This document shows, in pieces, positions 25,390 to 33,145 of a DNA stretch of 64,000 nt. The notes under the pieces were generated by a model. The model saw nothing but the letters and a program-made list of their open reading frames with translations, was not told where the DNA came from and made no database searches. Source of the DNA: MH13 sp042140245 (GTDB lineage: Bacteria; Pseudomonadota; Alphaproteobacteria; Rhizobiales; MH13); the NCBI RefSeq assembly GCF_042140245.1, contig NZ_CP159483.1, positions 2,542,001 to 2,606,000 of the forward strand, written 5' to 3'. A program made the translations under genes and the position numbers. Numbering within the stretch: the stretch's first letter is position 1; each line of letters starts with the position of its first letter.

Positions 25390-26458
25390 GACCGCACGCG
25401 AGGCAGGTCCCGCACCTTCCATTCGCGCGCTTGTATCAGCAGCGTTGTTTGCAGGCAGCGGTTGGCTTCTGGCCTGCACTGCCGTCGCTGTTATCGCAGT
25501 CATCGCCCTAGGGGTTGGCCGGTACGCCATCGAGCCGCTGGACGTTGTGCGCATCCTGCTTGCCCGGTTCGGCGTCGTGGATGCCGATGTGCCGGATACA
25601 GCGCGACGTGTTGTTGAACTGGTTCGAGCACCACGCATTCTTTCGGCGGCTCTTGCAGGTGCCATTCTCGGCATGACGGGCGCGGCTTTGCAGGGCATTT
25701 TCCGCAACCCGTTGGTTGGCCCACAAATCATTGGCGTGACCTCAGGCGCTTCTTTTGGTGGGGCGCTGGCCATTCTTCTAGTCGGGACGACAGCTGCAAC
25801 CGTTGGCTTTGCATTTGTCTTCGGTCTGGTCGCGGTTTTCATCGTCTACACCATTGCGCGCGTCGGCGGACGCGCGCCTGTGCTGATGCTCGTGCTCGCC
25901 GGTGTTGTGGTCTCAGCTGCCTTCACGGCCTTTGTCAGCCTGATCAAATATGTGGCGGACCCGAACGACTCCCTGCCGGCCATCGTCTACTGGCTGATGG
26001 GCTCGTTCGCGACCGCGACCTACGAAAAGCTTGGCATTCTGACTCTGGCCGTTTTTGTTTCGGCGCTCGTGCTGCACGCGCTGCGCTTTCGCATCAACAT
26101 CATGTCGCTGGGTGAAGAAGAGGCAACTGCGCTTGGAATCCGTGTGGAACCAACACGCTGGGCTATCTTGGCTGCGGTGGCGTTAGGCGTTGCCGGTGTC
26201 GTCTCGGTGGCAGGTGTTGTTGGGTGGGTTGGCCTGGTCATGCCGCATCTGGCGCGCATGATTGTGGGGCCTGATCACCGCAAACTGTTGCCTGCAGCCG
26301 CACTCGCGGGTGCCGGCTATCTCATCATCGTCGATACGCTGGCGCGAACCATGTCCGCCGCTGAAATCCCCATCGGCATCTTGACGGCTCTGGTCGGAGC
26401 ACCGGTGTTCGCTGTTCTGTTGCGTCGGCTGCATCTGAAGGGTTGGGGGCGAGGATGA
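25367..26458 (+). CDS. FecCD-family ABC permease
   Basis: A 363-residue inner membrane protein with about ten transmembrane helices. ATG 25367 lies within the end of the second binding-protein gene. Family motifs are clear: LVRAPRILSAALAGAILGMT then GAALQGIFRNPLVGPQIIGV, SGASFGGALAILLV, VLAGVVVSAAF, the coupling-helix region MSLGEEEATALGI, and GWVGLVMPHLARMIVGPDHR. This is the BtuC/FecCD fold that imports siderophores, haem or cobalamin, acting as a homodimer because only one permease gene is present. The stop overlaps the next gene (ATGA). Confidence 0.92.
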   Translation: MSVSAPSETAREAGPAPSIRALVSAALFAGSGWLLACTAVAVIAVIALGVGRYAIEPLDVVRILLARFGVVDADVPDTARRVVELVRAPRILSAALAGAILGMTGAALQGIFRNPLVGPQIIGVTSGASFGGALAILLVGTTAATVGFAFVFGLVAVFIVYTIARVGGRAPVLMLVLAGVVVSAAFTAFVSLIKYVADPNDSLPAIVYWLMGSFATATYEKLGILTLAVFVSALVLHALRFRINIMSLGEEEATALGIRVEPTRWAILAAVALGVAGVVSVAGVVGWVGLVMPHLARMIVGPDHRKLLPAAALAGAGYLIIVDTLARTMSAAEIPIGILTALVGAPVFAVLLRRLHLKGWGRG

Positions 26459-27123
26459 GTGCCGTTTTTAAGAGGTTGATCGTGCCCGTTATCATCAGCA
26501 TTGCAGCGCTTATCTCTGCCATTCAGATCAAAGGCTCACTGTCTTGGGGAGCGGCGAGCTTTGTTGCGATCTTCCTCGTCATGATCGTCATTCGCACGGT
26601 TTTTGAAGTTCGCATCGGACGCGCCGGCAAAGCATCTGACACGTTGGAGCAAGTGCTTCTGGTAGCGGTCTTTCTGGGGATGGGGCCGATCCCGTTTCTT
26701 TTCGTGGCAACGCCAGTTTTTGGGTTTGCCGACTACAATTTGCCGATAGCGATCAATGCTACTGCGGCGATCATTGGCACCCTGGGTCTCGTCCTCTTTT
26801 ATCGCTCGCATGTTGATCTTGATCGGCAATGGTCGGTTTCCCTAGCGATTCAAGAGGGGCACACGCTTGTTGATACCGGTGTCTACCGACTCATGCGCCA
26901 CCCGATGTATTCAGCGCTCTTTTTGATCGTCATCGCGCAAGCAGGCTTGTTGTCGAACTGGTTGGCCGGCTTTGCGGGTCTTGCAACATTCGGTGCGCTC
27001 TATCTGCTGCGTGTCGGCCGGGAGGAAGCTTTGATGGCGTCTAATTTCGGCGAAGCATGGCAAGCCTATGCCAAGCGCACACCAAGGCTAATCCCATTAA
27101 GCTGGGGGCGCCGTGAACCATGA
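26455..27123 (+). CDS. ICMT-like membrane methyltransferase family protein
   Basis: A 222-residue protein with about five transmembrane helices and the C-terminal signature of isoprenylcysteine carboxyl methyltransferase/PEMT-like proteins: GHTLVDTGVYRLMRHPMYSA, then a late REEALMASNFGEAWQAYAKR with the conserved EE and YxxR. ATG 26455 overlaps the permease stop and has GGGGGCGAGG upstream. Such proteins use S-adenosylmethionine on lipids or small molecules. Insertion between a FecCD permease and its ATPase is unusual and, with ATGA junctions on both sides, argues for a shared task, perhaps modification of the ligand. Its substrate is unknown. Confidence 0.82.
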   Translation: MSAVFKRLIVPVIISIAALISAIQIKGSLSWGAASFVAIFLVMIVIRTVFEVRIGRAGKASDTLEQVLLVAVFLGMGPIPFLFVATPVFGFADYNLPIAINATAAIIGTLGLVLFYRSHVDLDRQWSVSLAIQEGHTLVDTGVYRLMRHPMYSALFLIVIAQAGLLSNWLAGFAGLATFGALYLLRVGREEALMASNFGEAWQAYAKRTPRLIPLSWGRREP

Positions 27124-27905
27124 CATCGCATGCCAAAACAACTTTGTTATCGCTTTCCGGCGCGAGTGTTCGCTTTGAAGCTCGCACCATCTTCGACGGC
27201 TTGGATATCGGCGTTGATGCTGCTGAAGTGCTTGCCATCCTCGGGCCCAATGGACGCGGCAAGACCACTTTAATCCGCGCACTGGTTGGCACGCTGGCGC
27301 TCACCAAAGGTTCGCGGCAGGTTTCTGGCACGGTTGGGTATGTGCCCCAGTCCAACGCCCCAACCTTTGATTTTACCGTGCGCGACATGGTTCTGATGGG
27401 GCGGGCACGACACATCGGCACGTTTGGGTCGCCGGGTAAGCACGACTTCATACGCGCCGATACAGCTCTTGATCGTCTGGGCATCCATGCTCTGGCGCAG
27501 CGCGGGGTTGCCAGCCTATCGGGCGGAGAACGTCAGTTGGTGATGGTCGCCCAGGCGCTTGCTGGTGAGTGCGACTGCTTGATCCTGGATGAACCAGCCT
27601 CGGCTCTGGACCTTAAGAACCAGGCCATGTTGTTCGATGTTCTGGCCGGTCTTGCCCATGATGATGGGCTGGGCGTTGCCTTTACGACCCATGTGCCAGG
27701 TCATGCGCTGGAAGCTGCAGATCGTGCATTGCTGCTCATGGAGACCAGCCGTCAAGACGGCCCGGTCGGCAAGGTCATCAGCCATGACAGTCTTACCGCG
27801 CTTTACGGGACGGAGGTGCGCGTTCTTCGCGAACAATGTGGTGATAGCGCTTTGGCAGCGGCCGTCGCTGTGCCTGCCCGCTCGCGTCGCCAGGCTGGAG
27901 TTTGA
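27120..27905 (+). CDS. FecE/BtuD-type ABC ATPase
   Basis: A 261-residue ATPase starting on ATG 27120 (ATGA overlap). Walker A is GPNGRGKTT (about residues 42-50), the Q-loop lies in VGYVPQSNAP, the signature is LSGGERQ (about 134), Walker B LILDEPASALD and the H-loop FTTHVPGHA. The phrase FTVRDMVLMGRARHIGTFGSP is typical of metal/siderophore ATPases (the YTVxDVVLMGR type). It energises the FecCD permease encoded two genes earlier. The next gene follows after a three-base gap. Confidence 0.92.
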   Translation: MTSHAKTTLLSLSGASVRFEARTIFDGLDIGVDAAEVLAILGPNGRGKTTLIRALVGTLALTKGSRQVSGTVGYVPQSNAPTFDFTVRDMVLMGRARHIGTFGSPGKHDFIRADTALDRLGIHALAQRGVASLSGGERQLVMVAQALAGECDCLILDEPASALDLKNQAMLFDVLAGLAHDDGLGVAFTTHVPGHALEAADRALLLMETSRQDGPVGKVISHDSLTALYGTEVRVLREQCGDSALAAAVAVPARSRRQAGV

Positions 27906-27908
27906 TTC

Positions 27909-28514
27909 ATGGGCCATTTTGTTTTCTTGCAGAACACGGTGTCAGTTCCTGGCGGCATTGCGTCCCCACCGGGAGATCACACGATCGATGTCATCGATCA
28001 GTACGAACTTTCCGATCACGACCTTGCCGACACCGATGGACTTCTTCTCAGCCAGCATCTTGATGAACAACATCTGTGCGAATGCGCACCGATGCTGGAG
28101 CGTTACCTGCGTCAAGGTGGTTCGATCAGCTTGAACGGGCCACTCTATCAACCTTGCCTACACGGTCTTGGTTGCTACGCGCCCCTGCCGAGCGGCAAAG
28201 CCCAGGACTGGATTTTGCGGCTTGAAGGCACACACCCAATTACTGACGGCGTGGTGGCCGATGATCTCACCTATCGCCAAGGCGTGATTGGCTTCTGGTC
28301 TCGTGGCAGCTTTCCGGTCCCCTTAGGGTCCACGGTGCTGACCAACATGATCGGCGATGACACGCCAACGGATTTTGTCTGGCACCGCGATGGCGGCGGA
28401 CGAGTTCTGGTGCATCCAGGCAATGATGTTTGGTTTGTACATAACGATAAAAGCAGTGCAGGGCGGTTCTACGCGAACATGCTGGACTGGATGGCAAATG
28501 AGAGGTCGGCATGA
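27909..28514 (+). CDS. Conserved hypothetical, class-I glutamine-amidotransferase-like fold (copy A)
   Basis: A 201-residue soluble protein. The visible layout (short beta-alpha units, LLLSQHLDE, then MLERYLRQGGSISLNGPL, later HPITDGV and GGRVLVHPGNDVW) resembles GATase1-like/ThuA-like proteins, in which a helix YVRxGG precedes a strand ending at a nucleophile elbow. Here no catalytic Cys-Gly elbow is visible (ISLNGPL), so it may be non-catalytic. The next gene encodes a similar protein, and the two overlap by four bases. It belongs to the metal-importer operon. I do not know its function. Confidence 0.6.
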   Translation: MGHFVFLQNTVSVPGGIASPPGDHTIDVIDQYELSDHDLADTDGLLLSQHLDEQHLCECAPMLERYLRQGGSISLNGPLYQPCLHGLGCYAPLPSGKAQDWILRLEGTHPITDGVVADDLTYRQGVIGFWSRGSFPVPLGSTVLTNMIGDDTPTDFVWHRDGGGRVLVHPGNDVWFVHNDKSSAGRFYANMLDWMANERSA

Positions 28515-29185
28515 GCATTGCCGTCGTAGACGCGGGCCTTGCCTATCAACGCCGTACCTTCGCCGACTTTGAAGAGGCCAGCATTTTCTCAGACCGCATT
28601 CGTATCGATGCGCTGGCCGATGCGAACCTAAGCGCCCACGCCGCACTGATGATCCCCTGCCGTACGCCAGGGCATCGCTTGGCACCGCACAGAAAAATGT
28701 TGGATCGCTACGTGCGCGAAGGCGGGCTGTTGTTTGTTATGGGCGAGACAAGTCCCGACCTTTTTCTCAACGGATTGCGTTTCACACTTGAGCCAACCAA
28801 CTTTTGGTGGTGGCGCGAACCGGGCCTTGATCTCGGGGTGAAGGTTGAGAAGCCCTCACACCCAGCTTTGTTGGGTCTCACCGACAAAGACTGTGCCTGG
28901 CACGTGCATGGCATAGTCTCGGTGCCGGAGGGAGGTGAAGTCTTGATCAGCTGGTCCCCCACATCGCAGGTGAGCGCGAACGGTGCAGCCGGCGCTTTAA
29001 TGGTGGACTACCCGATCGGCAAAGGGCGCGTGTTGGTCACGAGTCTTGACCCGATCTACCATCATGGTTCCGGTTTCATGCCTGCGACCACGCGGTTTCT
29101 GGAACGCTTTTTACCCAATGCCGTGGCCTACGCAGCAGGGCACAAAAAAGCTGTCGGACTTCCTTTGGGCCTTAAGACTGCCTAG
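28511..29185 (+). CDS. Conserved hypothetical, class-I glutamine-amidotransferase-like fold (copy B)
   Basis: A 224-residue soluble protein sharing the layout of the preceding gene: LMIPCRTPGHRLAPHRKMLD then RYVREGGLLFVMGETSPDLF, later KPSHPALLGLTDKDCAWHVHG and IGKGRVLVTSLDPIYHHGSG. The last two blocks resemble the ends of ThuA/GATase-like domains of the kind fused to glycosidases. It is the last gene of the metal-importer operon and overlaps the stop of the convergent IclR gene by four bases, with no room for a terminator. Probably a diverged duplicate of copy A. Role unknown. Confidence 0.6.
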   Translation: MSIAVVDAGLAYQRRTFADFEEASIFSDRIRIDALADANLSAHAALMIPCRTPGHRLAPHRKMLDRYVREGGLLFVMGETSPDLFLNGLRFTLEPTNFWWWREPGLDLGVKVEKPSHPALLGLTDKDCAWHVHGIVSVPEGGEVLISWSPTSQVSANGAAGALMVDYPIGKGRVLVTSLDPIYHHGSGFMPATTRFLERFLPNAVAYAAGHKKAVGLPLGLKTA

Positions 29186-29946
29186 CCGCTGCTCGCCTGA
29201 AACTCTTCACTGCCGGGCACGGCTAGAACTTGGGTCGGGAAGGCGCGTTTAAGTTCGCGCCTGCCAACGGAGTCATCGGCTAACAACTCCTTCTCCATAG
29301 AGACCAGCGTGACGACAGCCTCTGCCTGACCTTGCAAATCAAGCACCGGTGCGGCCAGCGCATAAAGACCGGGAATGAAGGATTGCCGTGCTTCGGCAAG
29401 TCCTGCTTTGCGGATGTCGGAGCAGAGCGTTTTGGCCCGCTCTAGTTCCTCGTTGGACAAACGGTCACCCACGAGACGTTCTGGGCTCCAGGCCAGAAAC
29501 GCCAGCCCTGTTGCCGAGGTGAGAAGCGGCAGCAATGTGCCAACACCGAGCGCTGTTACCAAAGGTGGGCTTGATCGCTCCCAGCGCACGACGGTTGGAC
29601 CCAAAGTGCCCCAAACTGAAAGCATTGCCGTGCAACCGGTGGATTCCACAACATCAGGCAGCATGTCGGCAGCCCGGTTCACCACATCGAAACGCGCGAC
29701 AGCGGCCATCCCGACCTCGGCAGCTGCGCGTCCTAGATCGTAGGTCCCAGTCTTGCGATGAACAACCATGCCCAACTCGATCAGGCTTGCAAGGTAACGG
29801 TGAACCTTGGCCGGTGGAATGTTGACCGATTGCGCGACTTCGCTGAGCGACATCGGCCCCTGCTTTTTGCAGAAAGCTTTTAAGATCAGCATGCCGATCT
29901 CGACGCTTTGGACGCCTTTGCTGCGGGTCAAACCTTCATCCGGCAT
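29182..29946 (-). CDS. IclR-family transcriptional regulator
   Basis: A 254-residue regulator from ATG 29946; longer in-frame starts overlap the upstream thioesterase and are not family-like. It has an N-terminal winged helix (SVEIGMLILKAF, MSLSEVAQSVNIPPAKVHRY then LASLIELGMVV) and a C-terminal IclR effector domain (GCTAMLSVWGTLGPTVV, LTSATGLAFLAWSP, RQSFIPGLYALAAPVLDL). IclR proteins often sense aromatic acids or their CoA pathway intermediates. It is co-transcribed with the thioesterase (11-base overlap) and diverges from the aromatic catabolic operon, so it probably controls that operon through the palindrome at 30389-30402. Confidence 0.88.
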   Translation of the reverse strand: MPDEGLTRSKGVQSVEIGMLILKAFCKKQGPMSLSEVAQSVNIPPAKVHRYLASLIELGMVVHRKTGTYDLGRAAAEVGMAAVARFDVVNRAADMLPDVVESTGCTAMLSVWGTLGPTVVRWERSSPPLVTALGVGTLLPLLTSATGLAFLAWSPERLVGDRLSNEELERAKTLCSDIRKAGLAEARQSFIPGLYALAAPVLDLQGQAEAVVTLVSMEKELLADDSVGRRELKRAFPTQVLAVPGSEEFQASSG

Positions 29947-30349
29947 GGTGTTTTTCCAATGTCTTGCGGATCGCCTCCGGTAAATCGGCTTTACCGATCG
30001 TTCCGTCTTTCTCGGCCACAAAAGCACGGGTTTCGTTGCCTCGCGCGATGGGGGTGTCGCCGATTGTAAAACCGTAAGCAAGCGAAAAACTGCTACGACT
30101 GACCTTGGTGATCGTCAGTTCAACCACCAGTCGATCATAGTACCGACCGGGCCGCAAAAACTGGCACCCAGCCTCAACCAGCGGTGTTCCAGCCAAGCCA
30201 TAATCGTTTTTCAGACTTGACTGATCGAAGCCTTCAGATCGCGTGAAAGCGTGAAACGTCGCGTCCATCCATTTGAAAAAGCTCGGATAAAACACGATGC
30301 CCATGGCGTCGCATTCCCCCCATTCGATCTCGCGGTCGCATTGAAACAT
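29936..30349 (-). CDS. Hotdog-fold acyl-CoA thioesterase (4-hydroxybenzoyl-CoA thioesterase type)
   Basis: A 137-residue enzyme. I place the start at ATG 30349 because AAGGAG lies five bases before it; the frame continues upstream without family similarity. EWGECDAMGIVFYPSFFKWMD is the hallmark of 4HBT/YbgC thioesterases, with the catalytic Asp in CDAMGIVFY, and a central FLRPGRYYDRLVVE strand-turn follows. In this cluster the logical substrate is gentisyl-CoA, made by the divergent monooxygenase, hydrolysed to gentisate for the ring-cleaving dioxygenase. It overlaps the IclR gene. Substrate is inferred from context. Confidence 0.82.
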   Translation of the reverse strand: MFQCDREIEWGECDAMGIVFYPSFFKWMDATFHAFTRSEGFDQSSLKNDYGLAGTPLVEAGCQFLRPGRYYDRLVVELTITKVSRSSFSLAYGFTIGDTPIARGNETRAFVAEKDGTIGKADLPEAIRKTLEKHHAG

Positions 30350-30370
30350 AGCATCTCCTTGCATTGGCGC

Positions 30371-30402
30371 TTGACAGTTTTCACATAACGTAATCAATTA
30401 CG
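30371..30402. promoter_or_regulatory. Divergent promoter region with candidate IclR operator
   Basis: Between the thioesterase and monooxygenase genes there is a perfect -35 box TTGACA (30371-30376) and, 12 bases on, CGTAATCAATTACG (30389-30402), whose six-base arms are exact inverted repeats. The palindrome would overlap the -10 region of the plus-strand promoter, a good place for a repressor. Confidence 0.5.
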
Positions 30403-30440
30403 CAAAAAGAAAAAGACATCACCACGATCGGGAGGACGTG

Positions 30441-31577
30441 ATGAAGGTGACGATTGTCGGCGCGGGGCCTGCGGGCCTTTATGCGGCTATTTTGCTCAAG
30501 CGCACGCGCAGTGATCTCGACATTTCGGTGATTGAACAGAACACATCGAACGCGACCTTCGGTTTCGGTGTTGTGTTTTCCGATGATGCGCTGGCGTTTT
30601 TGCGCAAAGACGATCCTGAAACCGCCGATCTGATCGAGCCGCACATGGCGCGCTGGTCCGACATCCACCTCGCGCACAAGGGCGAGCGGATCGTGATCGA
30701 TGGCATTGGTTTTGCCGGTATCGGGCGATTGGAGCTTCTGTTGCTTCTCCAAGAGCGGGCGGCAGCGCTTGGTATCCACCCGTCCTATGAAACGCGCATT
30801 GATGATGTGGATGCGCTTGATGCCGATCTCATCATCGGCGCAGATGGCCTTAACTCACAGGTGCGTGCCACTGGCAGTTTTGATGAAGCAATGAGCTATC
30901 AGACCAATCGCTTCGTCTGGTACGGCACCAACCGCGAGTTTGACGCTCTCACCCAAACCTTTATCGACAGCCGCTACGGCCCGATGAACGCGCATCATTA
31001 CTCCTATGCGCCTGGCCGAGCGACGTTCATCATCGAAGTGGCCGAAGAGACATTCAAGCAAAGCGGGTTGGGCGAGATGGCCGAACCCGACTATCGCGCG
31101 GCCTGTGAAGAAGCCTTTGCCGATGTGCTTGAAGGCGCGCATCTAGTCGAAAACAACTCCCATTGGCGACAGTTCCCCAATCTCTCCTGTGGCCGATGGC
31201 ATGATGGGAAGAAGGTGCTGGTTGGTGACGCGTTGCATACGGCGCACTTTTCCATTGGGTCAGGCACTCGCCTTGCCATGGAAGATGTCATTGCCCTGGT
31301 TGAAGCCCTGAAAGCCAAAGACTGGTCGGTTGACCAAGCACTACCCGCTTACCAAGCAACGCGTGCACCCGTGCTTGCGAAGCTGGTGTCAGCGGCACGC
31401 ACATCGTCAGATTGGTACGATGACTTTGAGCAGCACATGCAGCTCGATCCGTGGCCGTTTGCACTGTCTTACATCTTGCGTGCTGGCCGATTGAGCCCTG
31501 ATAGGCTGCGCAGGCTATCCCCCCAATTCGCTGCAAAGCTGACGCAAAACGGTATCGCGCTGGAGGACGCAGCGTGA
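30441..31577 (+). CDS. FAD-dependent aromatic-CoA monooxygenase (salicylyl-CoA 5-hydroxylase-like)
   Basis: A 378-residue flavoprotein. ATG 30441 follows GGGAGGACGTG; GTG 30438 is the in-frame alternative. FAD-binding motifs: GAGPAGLYAA (about residues 8-17), the DG motif LIIGADGLNSQVR, and GDALHTAHFSIGSGTRLAMED (the GD motif). The phrase FGFGVVFSDDALAFL near residue 40 is typical of salicylyl-CoA 5-hydroxylase and the N-terminal part of 2-aminobenzoyl-CoA monooxygenase rather than of free salicylate hydroxylases. It would hydroxylate salicylyl-CoA to gentisyl-CoA with NAD(P)H and O2. The gene overlaps the CoA ligase by four bases. Confidence 0.8.
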   Translation: MKVTIVGAGPAGLYAAILLKRTRSDLDISVIEQNTSNATFGFGVVFSDDALAFLRKDDPETADLIEPHMARWSDIHLAHKGERIVIDGIGFAGIGRLELLLLLQERAAALGIHPSYETRIDDVDALDADLIIGADGLNSQVRATGSFDEAMSYQTNRFVWYGTNREFDALTQTFIDSRYGPMNAHHYSYAPGRATFIIEVAEETFKQSGLGEMAEPDYRAACEEAFADVLEGAHLVENNSHWRQFPNLSCGRWHDGKKVLVGDALHTAHFSIGSGTRLAMEDVIALVEALKAKDWSVDQALPAYQATRAPVLAKLVSAARTSSDWYDDFEQHMQLDPWPFALSYILRAGRLSPDRLRRLSPQFAAKLTQNGIALEDAA

Positions 31578-33127
31578 CCAACACTGTTGCTGAACTCGCA
31601 AGGCAGGTCGGTTTTGATCTGCCGGAGACTTACAATGCGTCTCGCTTGTTGTGGGACAATCTACAGACCAATGCAGAACGTGTTGCCGTCCATCATGCAT
31701 CAGGCACGCTCACCTATGCGGCGCTGGCTGATTTGGCAGCCCGTATTGGCAATGCATTCTTGAATGCAGGGTGTTCGCGCGGTGATCGCGTGATGCTGCT
31801 GATGGACGATGAGCCTGCTTATCCTGCGGCCATCATGGGCGCGATGCGCGCTGGTCTGGTCCCTCTGCTCATCAACATTCAGTCGCCCAGCGATCTTCTC
31901 GCGTTCTTTGAAGAGGACAGCGATGCGAAAGCGGTGCTTGTCAGCCCGGATCTTGCTGATCAAATGCAAGATGCGTCACGTCCAATGTTGCGCAGCGACG
32001 GCCCTGAGATTGTGAAGGCTTCACCAAGCCTTTCCGAGGCGCCCACAATGCGCACGGATATGGCCTTTTGGATGTACTCCTCAGGGTCAACCGGAAAGCC
32101 GAAAGGCGTGGTGCACAAGCACGAGGATGCTGCTTACACAGCGCATACCTACGCTCGTGACATCCTGAAACTCACACCGGACGACATCTGCTTCTCGGTG
32201 CCAAAGATCTACTTCGCCTATGGTTTTGGAAACGCGGTCGCCTTCCCGATGGCCGTTGGTGCTTCGGCTTTGTTGCTTACCGGTCGCCCAACGCCTGATC
32301 GCTGTTTTGATGCCATAGAAGCGCACAAACCCACTGTTCTGTTTGGTTTACCAACGGTCTACACCGCTCTGATCAGTCACGCGGACGCCGAGATGGCAGA
32401 TCTGTCCTCTGTGCGTCTGTGCATATCGGCTGCCGAGGTTCTGTCCTCAGAACTTGCCGATAGCTGGCGGCAGCGTTTCGGTCATCGCATTGTGGAGGGT
32501 CTTGGCTCAACCGAGATGCTGCACATCTATCTGTCCAATGATGAGGACACGCAGAAACCTGGATCAGCCGGTCGTGTCGTTCCAGGCTATGCAGTTCGAC
32601 TGGTAGATGGTGAAGGCCAGCTTGTCCCCGTGGGCAGCGAAGGCATTATGGAGGTCTGCGGGCTTTCCGGTGCCGAGTACTATTGGAATCGCCCCGATAA
32701 AACGGCCGAAACCATGCGCAATGGCTGGCTTTACACTGGTGACCAGTTCACCTGCGATGAAGACGGTTTTTACTTCTTCAAAGGCCGCGCTGATGATCTG
32801 GTGAAAGTATCCGGCCAGTGGGTTTACCCGCTGGAGATCGAGCTGGCATTGGCCGAGCATCCCAAAGTCCGAGAGATTTGCGTCCAGGCCGTTCCACTGG
32901 CCGATCAGCGGATGACGCTGACAGCTTGGGTAACGCCCAAGAGTCAAACCGATGCCGGTGATGGTTTGGCCAGGGAGTTGAAAGACTTCGCCAAGGCGCA
33001 GCTGCTGCCGCACAAATATCCCCGGACCATCCATTTTCTCGACCATCTGCCGAAAACAGGCACCGACAAGATCGACCGCCAAGCCTTGCGAGCGCTTGCT
33101 GCGGACCAGATCGGTTCAGTGGCCTAA
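31574..33127 (+). CDS. Benzoate-CoA ligase family enzyme (probable salicylate-CoA ligase)
   Basis: A 517-residue AMP-forming acyl-CoA synthetase. The P-loop is YSSGSTGKPKGVVHKH (about 169-184), with ATP/adenylate motifs GLGSTEMLHIYLSN and YTGDQF, the hinge GRADDLVKVSGQWV, and the catalytic Lys near the C-terminus in KTGTDKIDR. KIYFAYGFGNAVAFP and the SGxWV hinge are typical of the benzoate/4-hydroxybenzoate/2-aminobenzoate-CoA ligase clade. It would activate the aromatic acid before CoA-dependent hydroxylation. The pathway points to salicylate; a related 2- or 3-substituted benzoate cannot be excluded. Confidence 0.85.
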   Translation: MTNTVAELARQVGFDLPETYNASRLLWDNLQTNAERVAVHHASGTLTYAALADLAARIGNAFLNAGCSRGDRVMLLMDDEPAYPAAIMGAMRAGLVPLLINIQSPSDLLAFFEEDSDAKAVLVSPDLADQMQDASRPMLRSDGPEIVKASPSLSEAPTMRTDMAFWMYSSGSTGKPKGVVHKHEDAAYTAHTYARDILKLTPDDICFSVPKIYFAYGFGNAVAFPMAVGASALLLTGRPTPDRCFDAIEAHKPTVLFGLPTVYTALISHADAEMADLSSVRLCISAAEVLSSELADSWRQRFGHRIVEGLGSTEMLHIYLSNDEDTQKPGSAGRVVPGYAVRLVDGEGQLVPVGSEGIMEVCGLSGAEYYWNRPDKTAETMRNGWLYTGDQFTCDEDGFYFFKGRADDLVKVSGQWVYPLEIELALAEHPKVREICVQAVPLADQRMTLTAWVTPKSQTDAGDGLARELKDFAKAQLLPHKYPRTIHFLDHLPKTGTDKIDRQALRALAADQIGSVA

Positions 33128-33145
33128 CACCAGAGGAATGTTGTC

